In this document: positions 26,016 through 33,201 of the stretch, one piece after another
Layout: each line of letters starts with the position of its first letter
Position numbering within the stretch: the first letter of the stretch is position 1
Source: Ktedonobacterales bacterium
GTDB taxonomy: Bacteria; Chloroflexota; Ktedonobacteria; Ktedonobacterales; Ktedonobacteraceae
Reading direction: 5' to 3'
DNA length: 64,000 bases
NCBI GenBank assembly: GCA_027451525.1
Contig: DAIDJF010000002.1
Location: forward strand, 1 to 64,000
Notes under the pieces: model-generated
Seen by the model: only the letters and a program-made list of their open reading frames with translations
Told to the model about the DNA's origin: nothing
Databases searched by the model: none
Made by a program: the position numbers and the translations under genes

Positions 26016-26969
26016 ATGTACATGTTGCAGGAGAAGGGCAAACACTTGGAGCAAAATGTAATGTTTGACACTGACCGCGACCACGATAAAGCAGTAGAGC
26101 AAGAACGAGAGATAGTACAAGACGCAGACCTGAGCAACTTGGCACAAAGCGATAGTTTGCGTCTCTACCTACGCGAAATTTCTCGGATCGCGCTGCTGAA
26201 CGCCGTCACAGAGTCCCGCCTTGCAGAGCGTGCAGAGCAAGGGGATAAGGAGGCACGCAACCACCTGATAGAAGCGAATCTCAGGCTAGTGGTAAGCATC
26301 GCTAAAAAGTACGTTGGACAGGGACTCTCCCTCGAAGACCTGATTGGCGAAGGGAACATTGGTCTCATACGCGCAGTTACCAAATTTGATTACCGTAAAG
26401 GGTTTCGCTTCTCCACCTATGCGACCTGGTGGATTAAACAGGCTATCACGCGCGCAATTCTCGAAGGCACGCGCGTTGTTCGCCTGCCAGTCTACATTAT
26501 GGAAGAGGTTATGCGTGTCAAACGCATGACACGTCAGCTCTATCAGGAGCTAGGACGAGAACCCAATCCCGAAATAATCGGCGAACGCCTGGGTATGACA
26601 GCGGAGCGTGTAAGTGAGCTATTGATCTGGGCGGAAAAAGTGTTTTCCCTCGACGCGCCCCTCTCAGAAGAAGAGGAAAACACTCTGGGCGACATTATAG
26701 AGGATATGCGCGAACGAGGTCCAACCGAGGTCACCGACCAGCGTCTTCTGCGTGAGGAGATCCGCAAGGTTCTAGGACAACTAACACTGCGCGAACGTCA
26801 AGTCATTGAGTTACGTTTTGGCTTGGTAGACGATCATGACCACACGCTAGAAGAAGTGGGCAAAAAACTCAAAGTTACCCGCGAGCGTGTACGCCAGATC
26901 GAGGAGCGGGCTATTCGCAAGCTACGTCATCCACAAGCCAGCCGTATTCTAAAAGATTATCTAGAGTAA
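26016..26969 (+). CDS. RNA polymerase sigma-70 factor, RpoD/group 2 type
   Basis: The 317-residue protein contains sigma regions 1.2, 2 ([20 protein letters not shown], then [15 protein letters not shown]), 3 and 4 ([15 protein letters not shown], then [20 protein letters not shown]). It ends in RILKDYLE like primary sigma factors. It lacks region 1.1, so it may be the housekeeping factor of this lineage or a group 2 relative. The start is ambiguous: ATG 26016, or ATG 26061 with GGAG 9 bases upstream. A strong terminator follows. Confidence 0.92.
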   Translation: MYMLQEKGKHLEQNVMFDTDRDHDKAVEQEREIVQDADLSNLAQSDSLRLYLREISRIALLNAVTESRLAERAEQGDKEARNHLIEANLRLVVSIAKKYVGQGLSLEDLIGEGNIGLIRAVTKFDYRKGFRFSTYATWWIKQAITRAILEGTRVVRLPVYIMEEVMRVKRMTRQLYQELGREPNPEIIGERLGMTAERVSELLIWAEKVFSLDAPLSEEEENTLGDIIEDMRERGPTEVTDQRLLREEIRKVLGQLTLRERQVIELRFGLVDDHDHTLEEVGKKLKVTRERVRQIEERAIRKLRHPQASRILKDYLE

Positions 26970-27006
26970 TCTTTTACATGGCACAGTTGACATGATAAGA
27001 CGTCCT

Positions 27007-27049
27007 AAAAAGGAACAAAGCATTTACTGGCTCTGCTTTGTTCCTTTTT
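27007..27049 (+). terminator. Strong intrinsic terminator after the sigma gene
   Basis: AAAAAGGAACAAAGC (27007-27021) pairs perfectly with GCTTTGTTCCTTTTT (27035-27049), a 15-bp stem whose 3' arm ends in a T-run. Confidence 0.85.
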
Positions 27050-27223
27050 GCGCCAATACTAAAAGAATATTTCTGCGGGGGTATGCACTTCTCTCTTCTC
27101 GCCAAATACCTCAAGAGTACTTTCGGGGTCTGAATATGATGGGCATACCACAAAAACGTTTCTTGTTAAGAAGGACAGATAAATAAGACACCCATTCTAT
27201 AAAATACATTGGGGAAATATATT

Positions 27224-28384
27224 ATGAATGAATTGGCAGGCCAAAACCTGGGTGGGTATCGCTTAGAAGAGGAGATTGGACGTGGCTCAATGGGTATGGT
27301 CTATCGCGGACGCCAGGTTGCCCTTGAGCGTGAGGTAGCGATCAAAGTACTACCCCAGGGATTGGCAAAAGATGCCTCCTATGTTGCGCGTTTTATTCGC
27401 GAAGCTCTCATTATTGCAGGACTCAATCATCCTAATATTGTACAAATTTATGATGCGGGCCAACAAAATAAATTACTCTATTTTGTAATGGAATATGTGC
27501 AGGGACCGACCCTTGCCAGCCTCTTACGTCTGGATGGCATCATTCCTATTCATCTGGCCGTCGAATATACCGCCCAAATCGCGGATGCGTTGGATTGTGC
27601 TTACAGTGAGCGGCATGTTATTCACCGCGATATAAAACCTGAAAACCTGATGCTCGACCGCTGGGGAAAAATTAAAGTCATGGACTTTGGTCTGGCCCGC
27701 GCGACTGGTCATCAGCCGATTACCGTCGCCAAAACGCTGGTTGGCAGTATTTACTATGCCTCACCTGAGCAGATTTGGGGGCAAACGCTCGATAATCGCA
27801 GCGATATTTATGCTCTGGGCGTCGTTCTCTATGAAATGGTTTGTGGTCATCGTCCATTCACGGGCCGCTCGATGCCCGAATTAACACAGGCTATTATCAA
27901 TGGCACGCCGCAACGCCCAAGCGCATATAATCCGCTCATCACTCCTGAATTAGAAGACATTATTTTGACAGCGATGGCAAAGGATAGAGAGCAACGCTAT
28001 GAAAATGCAAGTCTGCTCGCTTCTGCGTTGCGTGCGCTGCACATTCAGCCATCTGAGCCTGTATCTCCACCGCCATCGCATCCTGGCATCCCTTCAGCAT
28101 CGACACGCCAGGGACGAGAACGTATCGTTATTCATCCACCTAAACGCCCACAAGGGCATCGACCTTCCTACCTGGATGGTGGTGTGGCCGACGAGAAGCC
28201 ATCGGCACTTCCAGAGCCTCCTGTGAGCGAGCATCTCCCGCCGCCGCATAAACCGCAGATGGAGAGCAGCAAGGAACTGCAACTAACACAACCAACACAA
28301 CCAATACTATTGCCGGGTGTGAAAGCTCCACGGCACTCTCTCTGGGGCCAATTGATGCGCTGGTTCAAACGCTCTGCCCAATGA
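27224..28384 (+). CDS. Hanks-type Ser/Thr protein kinase, soluble
   Basis: The kinase domain covers about residues 10-270 with all motifs intact: Gly loop IGRGSMGMVY, VAIK lysine, catalytic HRDIKPEN, DFG and the PEQ/APE-equivalent SPEQ. The C-terminal ~115 residues are Pro/His-rich and end in a basic segment, with no membrane helix, so the enzyme is cytosolic. The start at 27224 is chosen because GGGGAAA lies 7-8 bases upstream; the TTG at 27209 overlaps that site. A HEAT repeat gene follows 95 bases later and may encode a scaffold or substrate. Confidence 0.92.
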   Translation: MNELAGQNLGGYRLEEEIGRGSMGMVYRGRQVALEREVAIKVLPQGLAKDASYVARFIREALIIAGLNHPNIVQIYDAGQQNKLLYFVMEYVQGPTLASLLRLDGIIPIHLAVEYTAQIADALDCAYSERHVIHRDIKPENLMLDRWGKIKVMDFGLARATGHQPITVAKTLVGSIYYASPEQIWGQTLDNRSDIYALGVVLYEMVCGHRPFTGRSMPELTQAIINGTPQRPSAYNPLITPELEDIILTAMAKDREQRYENASLLASALRALHIQPSEPVSPPPSHPGIPSASTRQGRERIVIHPPKRPQGHRPSYLDGGVADEKPSALPEPPVSEHLPPPHKPQMESSKELQLTQPTQPILLPGVKAPRHSLWGQLMRWFKRSAQ

Positions 28385-28479
28385 TAACGGCCATACAGGT
28401 TCATCTTCTTCCCCCGTTTTGGCGTACTAAAACCATTCAGCATCGAAAAATTTGGTAGAGCCAGTTATAAATAAATAAA

Positions 28480-30243
28480 ATGGCTTTTTCATTGTGCAAA
28501 CTAGATAATGGTATACGCTTTATGGATCAGGAACCTTTAGCCTCGTCTGCTCTTTCGCATGCCAATAGTCGCTGTTCACTACGAACCTATGCATCAGAGG
28601 AGCGGACACGCGCAGCTCTGATGCTGCTCTTGGGAACAGAGACCGAACATACAACTCGTATGCAGGCAATGCAGCGACTTGTGCGTCAGGGGCCGACTGT
28701 CCTGCCATTGTTCCTCTCGCTTCTCCATACCATGCCCGAAATCACTACACCATCGTGGCCGCAGTGGCCCCCACAATACGAATATTGTAGCCGCTTGCTA
28801 TATCGGCTGTGCCGTAAAAGCGGATTGTCACTCAACGACATCATGAGCCATGCGATTGTGCAATTGCATCCTGGGCCAGTCTTGTGGGTGACAATTTTAG
28901 AGGCCAGTAAATACAAACCGACTATGGGCGATGAACATTTATTATGCGCTGGTCTGGAGGTCGAATGGGTCACTGTACGTTACGCAGCGGCAATAGCTCT
29001 TGCCACCTTTGCCACAAAAACACCGCTCGCGCCAGAGACGCTCCATTTGCTGCAAAAGCACCAACACACACAAGAAGTCTATGAAGTGCGTCTCGCCGCT
29101 TCCTATACGTTACTCCATAGCGGAGAAGACGCAGGTCTTTGTGGCTTACTCCAACTGCTTGAGTCATCAACGCCCTCAGAGATACAGCGCGCAAGTGCCT
29201 TTGTTTTGGCAACAAAACTTGAAATGCCCCTCTCTCCCAGGCAAAAAGAAGTCTTACAGCATCATCTGCTCGCGGTACTCATTAATACACCCACCGAGAT
29301 TGCCCTCTTTGCGGCACGCGCCCTACGCCATGCCGCCTCCCCAAATCTTATTGATACATTACAGACAATGCTTTATTCAGAAGATGAACAAAATCAAATT
29401 CATATTTTAACAGCATTAGAAGCAATAGCACTTCGCGCTCCGTTACGCACATATCTGCGCCATACCATGCTTCCAGCATATCTTTTGACAGTGCTGCACA
29501 GCCAGCAACAGGCACTGCGCCATCAAGCAGCTTATACCCTGGGTGCCATTGGCGGCGAGTACATCATGGCAGCTTTTGGAACCATTCTGCTCGATCCCAC
29601 TCACCCGGGGCATCTCCAGGTTATTGAAAGCCTTAGCATCTTTCATAAGGCTCTCCATCGCACTCAGCGCACCACTATCGTTCGCTGGCTTATCTGTTGT
29701 GCGCGCCACGCGCAGGAAGAAACACAGCTCGCGGCTTTAGAAGCGTTAACACATTTACTCTGGCGCGCACGTACCCATGGTCCCAAACGAGTCTGGTATG
29801 ATCTAAGTCAGGAAATTTTGCAGGCGATGCATTTTGCATCGCTACTCCATGCGACGAGTATCCCCACGCGCCTATACACAATTGAACTGATCGGCATGCT
29901 CGATAGTTCACAAGAATTGCTCATCCCCTTATATCAAGAGCTATTGATACTTTTACAGACCGATAGAAGCAGCGATATTCGCGCAAACATTGCGCTACTC
30001 TATGGGCAGTGCATGTTTTCCGAGGCTATTCCACATCTGATTCCAGCAGTTCTTGACCAGGACGAACAGGTCGCAGGGGCAGCATTAGTCGCCTTAGAGC
30101 GCATGGCAACTTATCAAAGAGAGCTTATCGCCTACGTGATTGGCGAACTCTGCTGGTATGGCTCATCTCCCAGCCAGCCAGACGGGCCGCTGATCGCCTA
30201 CGCGCATGATCTCCATAAACGTATTCAGAGGCACCTTTCTTAG
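28480..30243 (+). CDS. HEAT-repeat protein
   Basis: The ~587-residue protein is almost wholly helical, with repeated HEAT-type pairs such as VRYAAAIALATFA, ALRHQAAYTLGAIGG and QVAGAALVALERMA. It is predicted to be a cytosolic alpha-solenoid for protein binding. No enzymatic motif, signal peptide or membrane segment is visible. Neither the ATG at 28480 nor that at 28522 has a clear ribosome binding site. Its position right after an active Ser/Thr kinase suggests a functional link, which is inference only. Confidence 0.8.
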   Translation: MAFSLCKLDNGIRFMDQEPLASSALSHANSRCSLRTYASEERTRAALMLLLGTETEHTTRMQAMQRLVRQGPTVLPLFLSLLHTMPEITTPSWPQWPPQYEYCSRLLYRLCRKSGLSLNDIMSHAIVQLHPGPVLWVTILEASKYKPTMGDEHLLCAGLEVEWVTVRYAAAIALATFATKTPLAPETLHLLQKHQHTQEVYEVRLAASYTLLHSGEDAGLCGLLQLLESSTPSEIQRASAFVLATKLEMPLSPRQKEVLQHHLLAVLINTPTEIALFAARALRHAASPNLIDTLQTMLYSEDEQNQIHILTALEAIALRAPLRTYLRHTMLPAYLLTVLHSQQQALRHQAAYTLGAIGGEYIMAAFGTILLDPTHPGHLQVIESLSIFHKALHRTQRTTIVRWLICCARHAQEETQLAALEALTHLLWRARTHGPKRVWYDLSQEILQAMHFASLLHATSIPTRLYTIELIGMLDSSQELLIPLYQELLILLQTDRSSDIRANIALLYGQCMFSEAIPHLIPAVLDQDEQVAGAALVALERMATYQRELIAYVIGELCWYGSSPSQPDGPLIAYAHDLHKRIQRHLS

Positions 30244-30351
30244 CATAAAGAGGAACATGCATAAGAAATACGTTGCACAGTTCTAGCAAAGTCAGTATAC
30301 TATACAAAGAGAAAAGTGGCTGGAAATTTTGCGTACTAAAAATGGAGAGTT

Positions 30352-31074
30352 ATGAACGCAGCACAAATTAGCATGGGAATTGCTTTTATCGCGGGATTGG
30401 TATCGTTCCTCTCGCCATGTGTGTTGCCGCTGGTTCCTATCTACCTTGCCCAACTCGTCGGTCAGACCATCTATCAGGCAGATACTGAACAAAAAGAGGT
30501 AACCCGTCTGGAAACTTTCTTGCACGCGGTAACTTTTGTTGCGGGTTTTACCCTTGCATTTATTGCGTTAGGAGCTACAGCAAGCACGCTGGGGAGCTTC
30601 CTTCATAATAACCTTATTTTCTTGCGTGAAGCGGGGGGGGTTATACTTGTTCTCATTGGTTTACACCTGACAGGTCTTTTCAAGATCCCGCTACTCTACT
30701 GGCAAAAACGCTTTGAGTTCCACCCGACCCGTCCGGGCTATGCAGCCTCGCTCTTGATCGGCGTTATCTTCGCCATCGGCTGGACACCATGCATCGGAGT
30801 GACACTTGCGCCTATTCTTGCAATGGCAGCCAATGCCACCACATTACGACAAGGCGTACTCCTCTTGCTGGCCTATTCACTCGGTCTAGGAGTTCCATTT
30901 CTTCTGCTAGGACTGGGGGTGGATCAAGGTGGCAGAGTTCTCAGATGGCTCAAACCGCACCTGAATAAGATCGAGATTGCCACAGGCATCGTAATGATTG
31001 CCGTAGGCGTTATGATTTTCTTCAATCTGCTTACATATCTCAATGGGTATTTTAATTTTGGCATCAATATATAA
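30352..31074 (+). CDS. ccdA: CcdA-type thiol:disulfide interchange membrane protein
   Basis: The 240-residue protein with six membrane helices belongs to the CcdA/DsbD-beta family, which moves reducing equivalents from cytosolic thioredoxin across the membrane for cytochrome c maturation or other extracytoplasmic thiol enzymes. The two reactive Cys lie in SFLSPCVLPLVP (helix 1) and GWTPCIGVTLAP (helix 4). GGAGA precedes the ATG. No cytochrome c maturation genes are adjacent; a thiol-stress type sigma/anti-sigma pair follows downstream, so a redox theme is plausible. Confidence 0.93.
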   Translation: MNAAQISMGIAFIAGLVSFLSPCVLPLVPIYLAQLVGQTIYQADTEQKEVTRLETFLHAVTFVAGFTLAFIALGATASTLGSFLHNNLIFLREAGGVILVLIGLHLTGLFKIPLLYWQKRFEFHPTRPGYAASLLIGVIFAIGWTPCIGVTLAPILAMAANATTLRQGVLLLLAYSLGLGVPFLLLGLGVDQGGRVLRWLKPHLNKIEIATGIVMIAVGVMIFFNLLTYLNGYFNFGINI

Positions 31075-31081
31075 GTGGAAT

Positions 31082-31139
31082 AATAGAGGGAACTTCTTGA
31101 TTTTCTGCACTCCATAGATAAAAGAAGTTCCCATCTATT
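31082..31139. terminator. Bidirectional terminator between ccdA and the anti-sigma gene
   Basis: GGGAACTTCTT (31088-31098) pairs with AAGAAGTTCCC (31122-31132), extended outward by AATAGA/TCTATT with a one-base bulge. It lies between convergent genes. Confidence 0.7.
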
Positions 31140-31223
31140 ACCATATCCTCAGCGGCACCATTCCATTATTCCCCAAAACTCAAGCGCAATTTAATGTTTA
31201 ATTGGACAACACAATAAAACATG

Positions 31224-31520
31224 CTACCCTTCGATATCGGCCTTTATCTCCATTTTAAGATCTGGAGCGAGAGAGTCCAATTCCTGGCTGGACATATGAG
31301 CTAAGCGCATAACAGTAATACGCAGATGCTCTGGTGCGCGTGCAAAACGGCAATGTTCATGTATTAAACGTTTTACACTGGTGTCTACATGAAAGCGACA
31401 CTCACAATGCGGACAGTTGGCAAGATGCTGTTGCACGATAGTAATTTCTTCGGTATTAAGTTCCCGATCAAGATACAAATGAAGACGAGCAACAGCCTCA
31501 ATACAATCTATACACTCCAT
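31224..31520 (-). CDS. Zinc anti-sigma factor, RsrA-like
   Basis: The 98-residue protein is of the ZAS/zf-HC2 type. Cys3 and Cys6 are near the N-terminus, and HLANCPHC gives the HxxxCxxC zinc motif. The segment SVKRLIHEHCRF resembles RsrA, the redox-sensitive anti-sigma that releases SigR when its thiols oxidise. AGGAG precedes the ATG. The divergent ECF sigma gene lies 480 bp away and is the likely partner. A candidate SigR-type promoter stands in front of this gene, which would give negative feedback. Confidence 0.85.
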   Translation of the reverse strand: MECIDCIEAVARLHLYLDRELNTEEITIVQQHLANCPHCECRFHVDTSVKRLIHEHCRFARAPEHLRITVMRLAHMSSQELDSLAPDLKMEIKADIEG

Positions 31521-31999
31521 AGAAAATTTCTCCTGCGTTCATACAAGCTCGTCACGTTACCTGTTCATTCTAACATAATCATAGGGGTATTTCATTCCCA
31601 AAGCTATTTCTAGTACCAGCAGCTTACCCTAAAAGGCGGATTTTGCACTCTTGTATATGGGACGTACCTCTAAAATTGCAAAAGAGCGCGAGCCTATCTT
31701 CTTTTGGCTCGCTGGGGCGTGTTCATAGCAGTATGCATATGGCAAACCTGACTTTTGTTGCGTCACATGATATACTACATTTTGTGACAGGGGAATTCCC
31801 ACACTAGTTGTGGCACACGAGGTGCGAATAAAATGGAGAAATCGCTCTAGAGAAGCGGCTCACTGATGGCAATGGAAGCTCAAGCAACACATGCTATCAT
31901 CCACTTTCCATGAGAAATGTTTCCTATGCAACCCCACCTCTTAGAGTAGAAGCACACTGTTATTGTCACAGCCTTGTTAGAGGAGAGAAATATATTTTC
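31521..31999. other. Divergent control region between anti-sigma and sigma genes
   Basis: This 479-bp region serves both genes. It holds the candidate SigR-type promoter toward the anti-sigma gene and a GGGAATTCCC palindrome at 31791-31800 on the sigma side. The sigma frame is open from 31910 but the ribosome binding site supports the later start. No other gene is seen. Confidence 0.5.
31572..31598 (-). promoter_or_regulatory. Candidate SigR-type promoter for the anti-sigma gene
   Basis: Read on the minus strand, GGAAT (31598-31594) is followed by 19 bases and then GTT (31574-31572). This matches the known SigR/SigH consensus of GGAAT, 18-19 bases, GTT. It ends about 50 bases before the anti-sigma ATG. 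Confidence 0.55.
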
Positions 32000-32665
32000 A
32001 TGTCGGAACAGCCAAAGTTTGAAGAAACACAATCATCAAACGTGACGTTTGATGAGATGGAAGCACAAGACGCATCTAAGGCGACAGCAAAGACATCCAT
32101 TCCAGCAGAGGACTTTGAAGCAGGAGTGCTGGCACAAATTGATAGTTTATATCGTACTGCCTTACGCATGACAAACAATCCCCAAGAAGCTGAAGACCTG
32201 GTTCAGGAGACGATGTTAAAGGCATTCCGCTTCTCAAATACCTATCAGCGCGGCACAAATTTACGCGCCTGGCTCTTTCGTATATTGAACACTTCGGCAA
32301 TCAACCGTTATCGTAAACAGGCGACCCATCCAAACACAACCTCACTGCCAGAAGGGGAGGATTTTTATCTCTATAACCGCATCCGTGACCTCAACGGTCA
32401 GGAATTGAATTTAGGAGCAGAGGAAGAGGTTGTCAGCAAATACCTGGATGAGGATGTCTACAAGGCACTCAACGATTTACCACCCAATTTCCGTATGGCG
32501 ATTATTTTAGCTGATATAGAAGGATTATCATATAAAGAGATTGCCGAAGCTCTACAAATCCCTATCGGGACGGTGATGAGTCGTATCTCACGCGCCCGTC
32601 GTCAGCTTCAGCAATCACTCTGGCAATATGCAAAGGATAAAGGCTATGTGCGAGAGGCTTCATAA
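32000..32665 (+). CDS. ECF sigma factor, SigR-like
   Basis: An extracytoplasmic-function-type sigma factor with region 2 (NPQEAEDLVQETMLKAFRF, then NLRAWLFRILNT) and region 4 (LPPNFRMAIILADIEGLSYK, then IPIGTVMSRISRARRQL). The wording of region 4 and the tail (YAKDKGY) is close to the thiol-stress sigma SigR, and an RsrA-like anti-sigma is encoded divergently. The frame is open from 31910; ATG 32000 is preferred because AGGAGAG lies 12 bases upstream, giving 221 residues with an acidic N-terminal extension. Confidence 0.9.
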   Translation: MSEQPKFEETQSSNVTFDEMEAQDASKATAKTSIPAEDFEAGVLAQIDSLYRTALRMTNNPQEAEDLVQETMLKAFRFSNTYQRGTNLRAWLFRILNTSAINRYRKQATHPNTTSLPEGEDFYLYNRIRDLNGQELNLGAEEEVVSKYLDEDVYKALNDLPPNFRMAIILADIEGLSYKEIAEALQIPIGTVMSRISRARRQLQQSLWQYAKDKGYVREAS

Positions 32666-32821
32666 TAAGCAATAAACATCCTTGAACACACGCACATGAA
32701 GATATATGGAACACTCTTTGTCATGTCATGTCATGTGCCCTTCTGGCCGCAGATCCTAACGAGCTAACAGTCTGTCGTTCTGGTATGCGCAGAAGAAACA
32801 TCATTCATACAGTCCCATTCT

Positions 32822-33091
32822 TTACGAGGAACGTGTTGTCCGTTGGCGTATAATCTCAACGCCAGCACGGGTAATACGAACGTTTACACAGCGTCGATCC
32901 ATGAGATCAATCGAACGAGTTGCTAACCCTTTCTTCTCTAAGCGTGCAATTGCTTTTGTCGCCGCTGCTGAACTTACCCCCAGGGCGGTTGCCAATGCAC
33001 CAACAGACCATTGTTCTCGTCGTGTAATCAACGTAAGTACCTCGACTTGACGCGGCGTTACACCAACATATTCTCTATCCGTAGTAGTCAT
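32822..33091 (-). CDS. Short MarR-like winged-helix regulator
   Basis: At 89 residues this is barely more than the MarR winged helix: VTPRQVEVLTLITRREQW, recognition helix VSSAAATKAIARLEKKG and wing DRRCVNVRITRAG. The usual flanking dimerisation helices are missing or very short, so dimerisation may differ. It starts 110 bases after the end of the sensor histidine kinase gene on the same strand, so it could belong to that operon and act as its output, but that is speculative. Confidence 0.8.
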   Translation of the reverse strand: MTTTDREYVGVTPRQVEVLTLITRREQWSVGALATALGVSSAAATKAIARLEKKGLATRSIDLMDRRCVNVRITRAGVEIIRQRTTRSS

Positions 33092-33201
33092 ACCTTCATC
33101 TCCCGCTTATTTCACTGAATAGCATATACTGTAAATATGCATTGTCAGATTGACGTTCCATAGCAGAAAGTCGGGTATGTTTCCAGGCACGATAACAGGA
33201 G

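Noticed and set aside
26992-27186. 64-codon ORF after the sigma gene
   Set aside because: It reads straight through a perfect 15-bp intrinsic terminator stem, has no ribosome binding site and matches no family.
31791-31800. GGGAATTCCC upstream of the sigma gene as a second SigR promoter
   Set aside because: No GTT at 18-20 bases downstream of GGAAT, so the consensus is not met; it may only be a chance palindrome.
32822-33091. MarR-like protein as the response regulator of the ComP-like kinase
   Set aside because: It has no receiver domain or phospho-acceptor Asp. No ComA-like regulator was found in the window, so the output of the kinase stays open.
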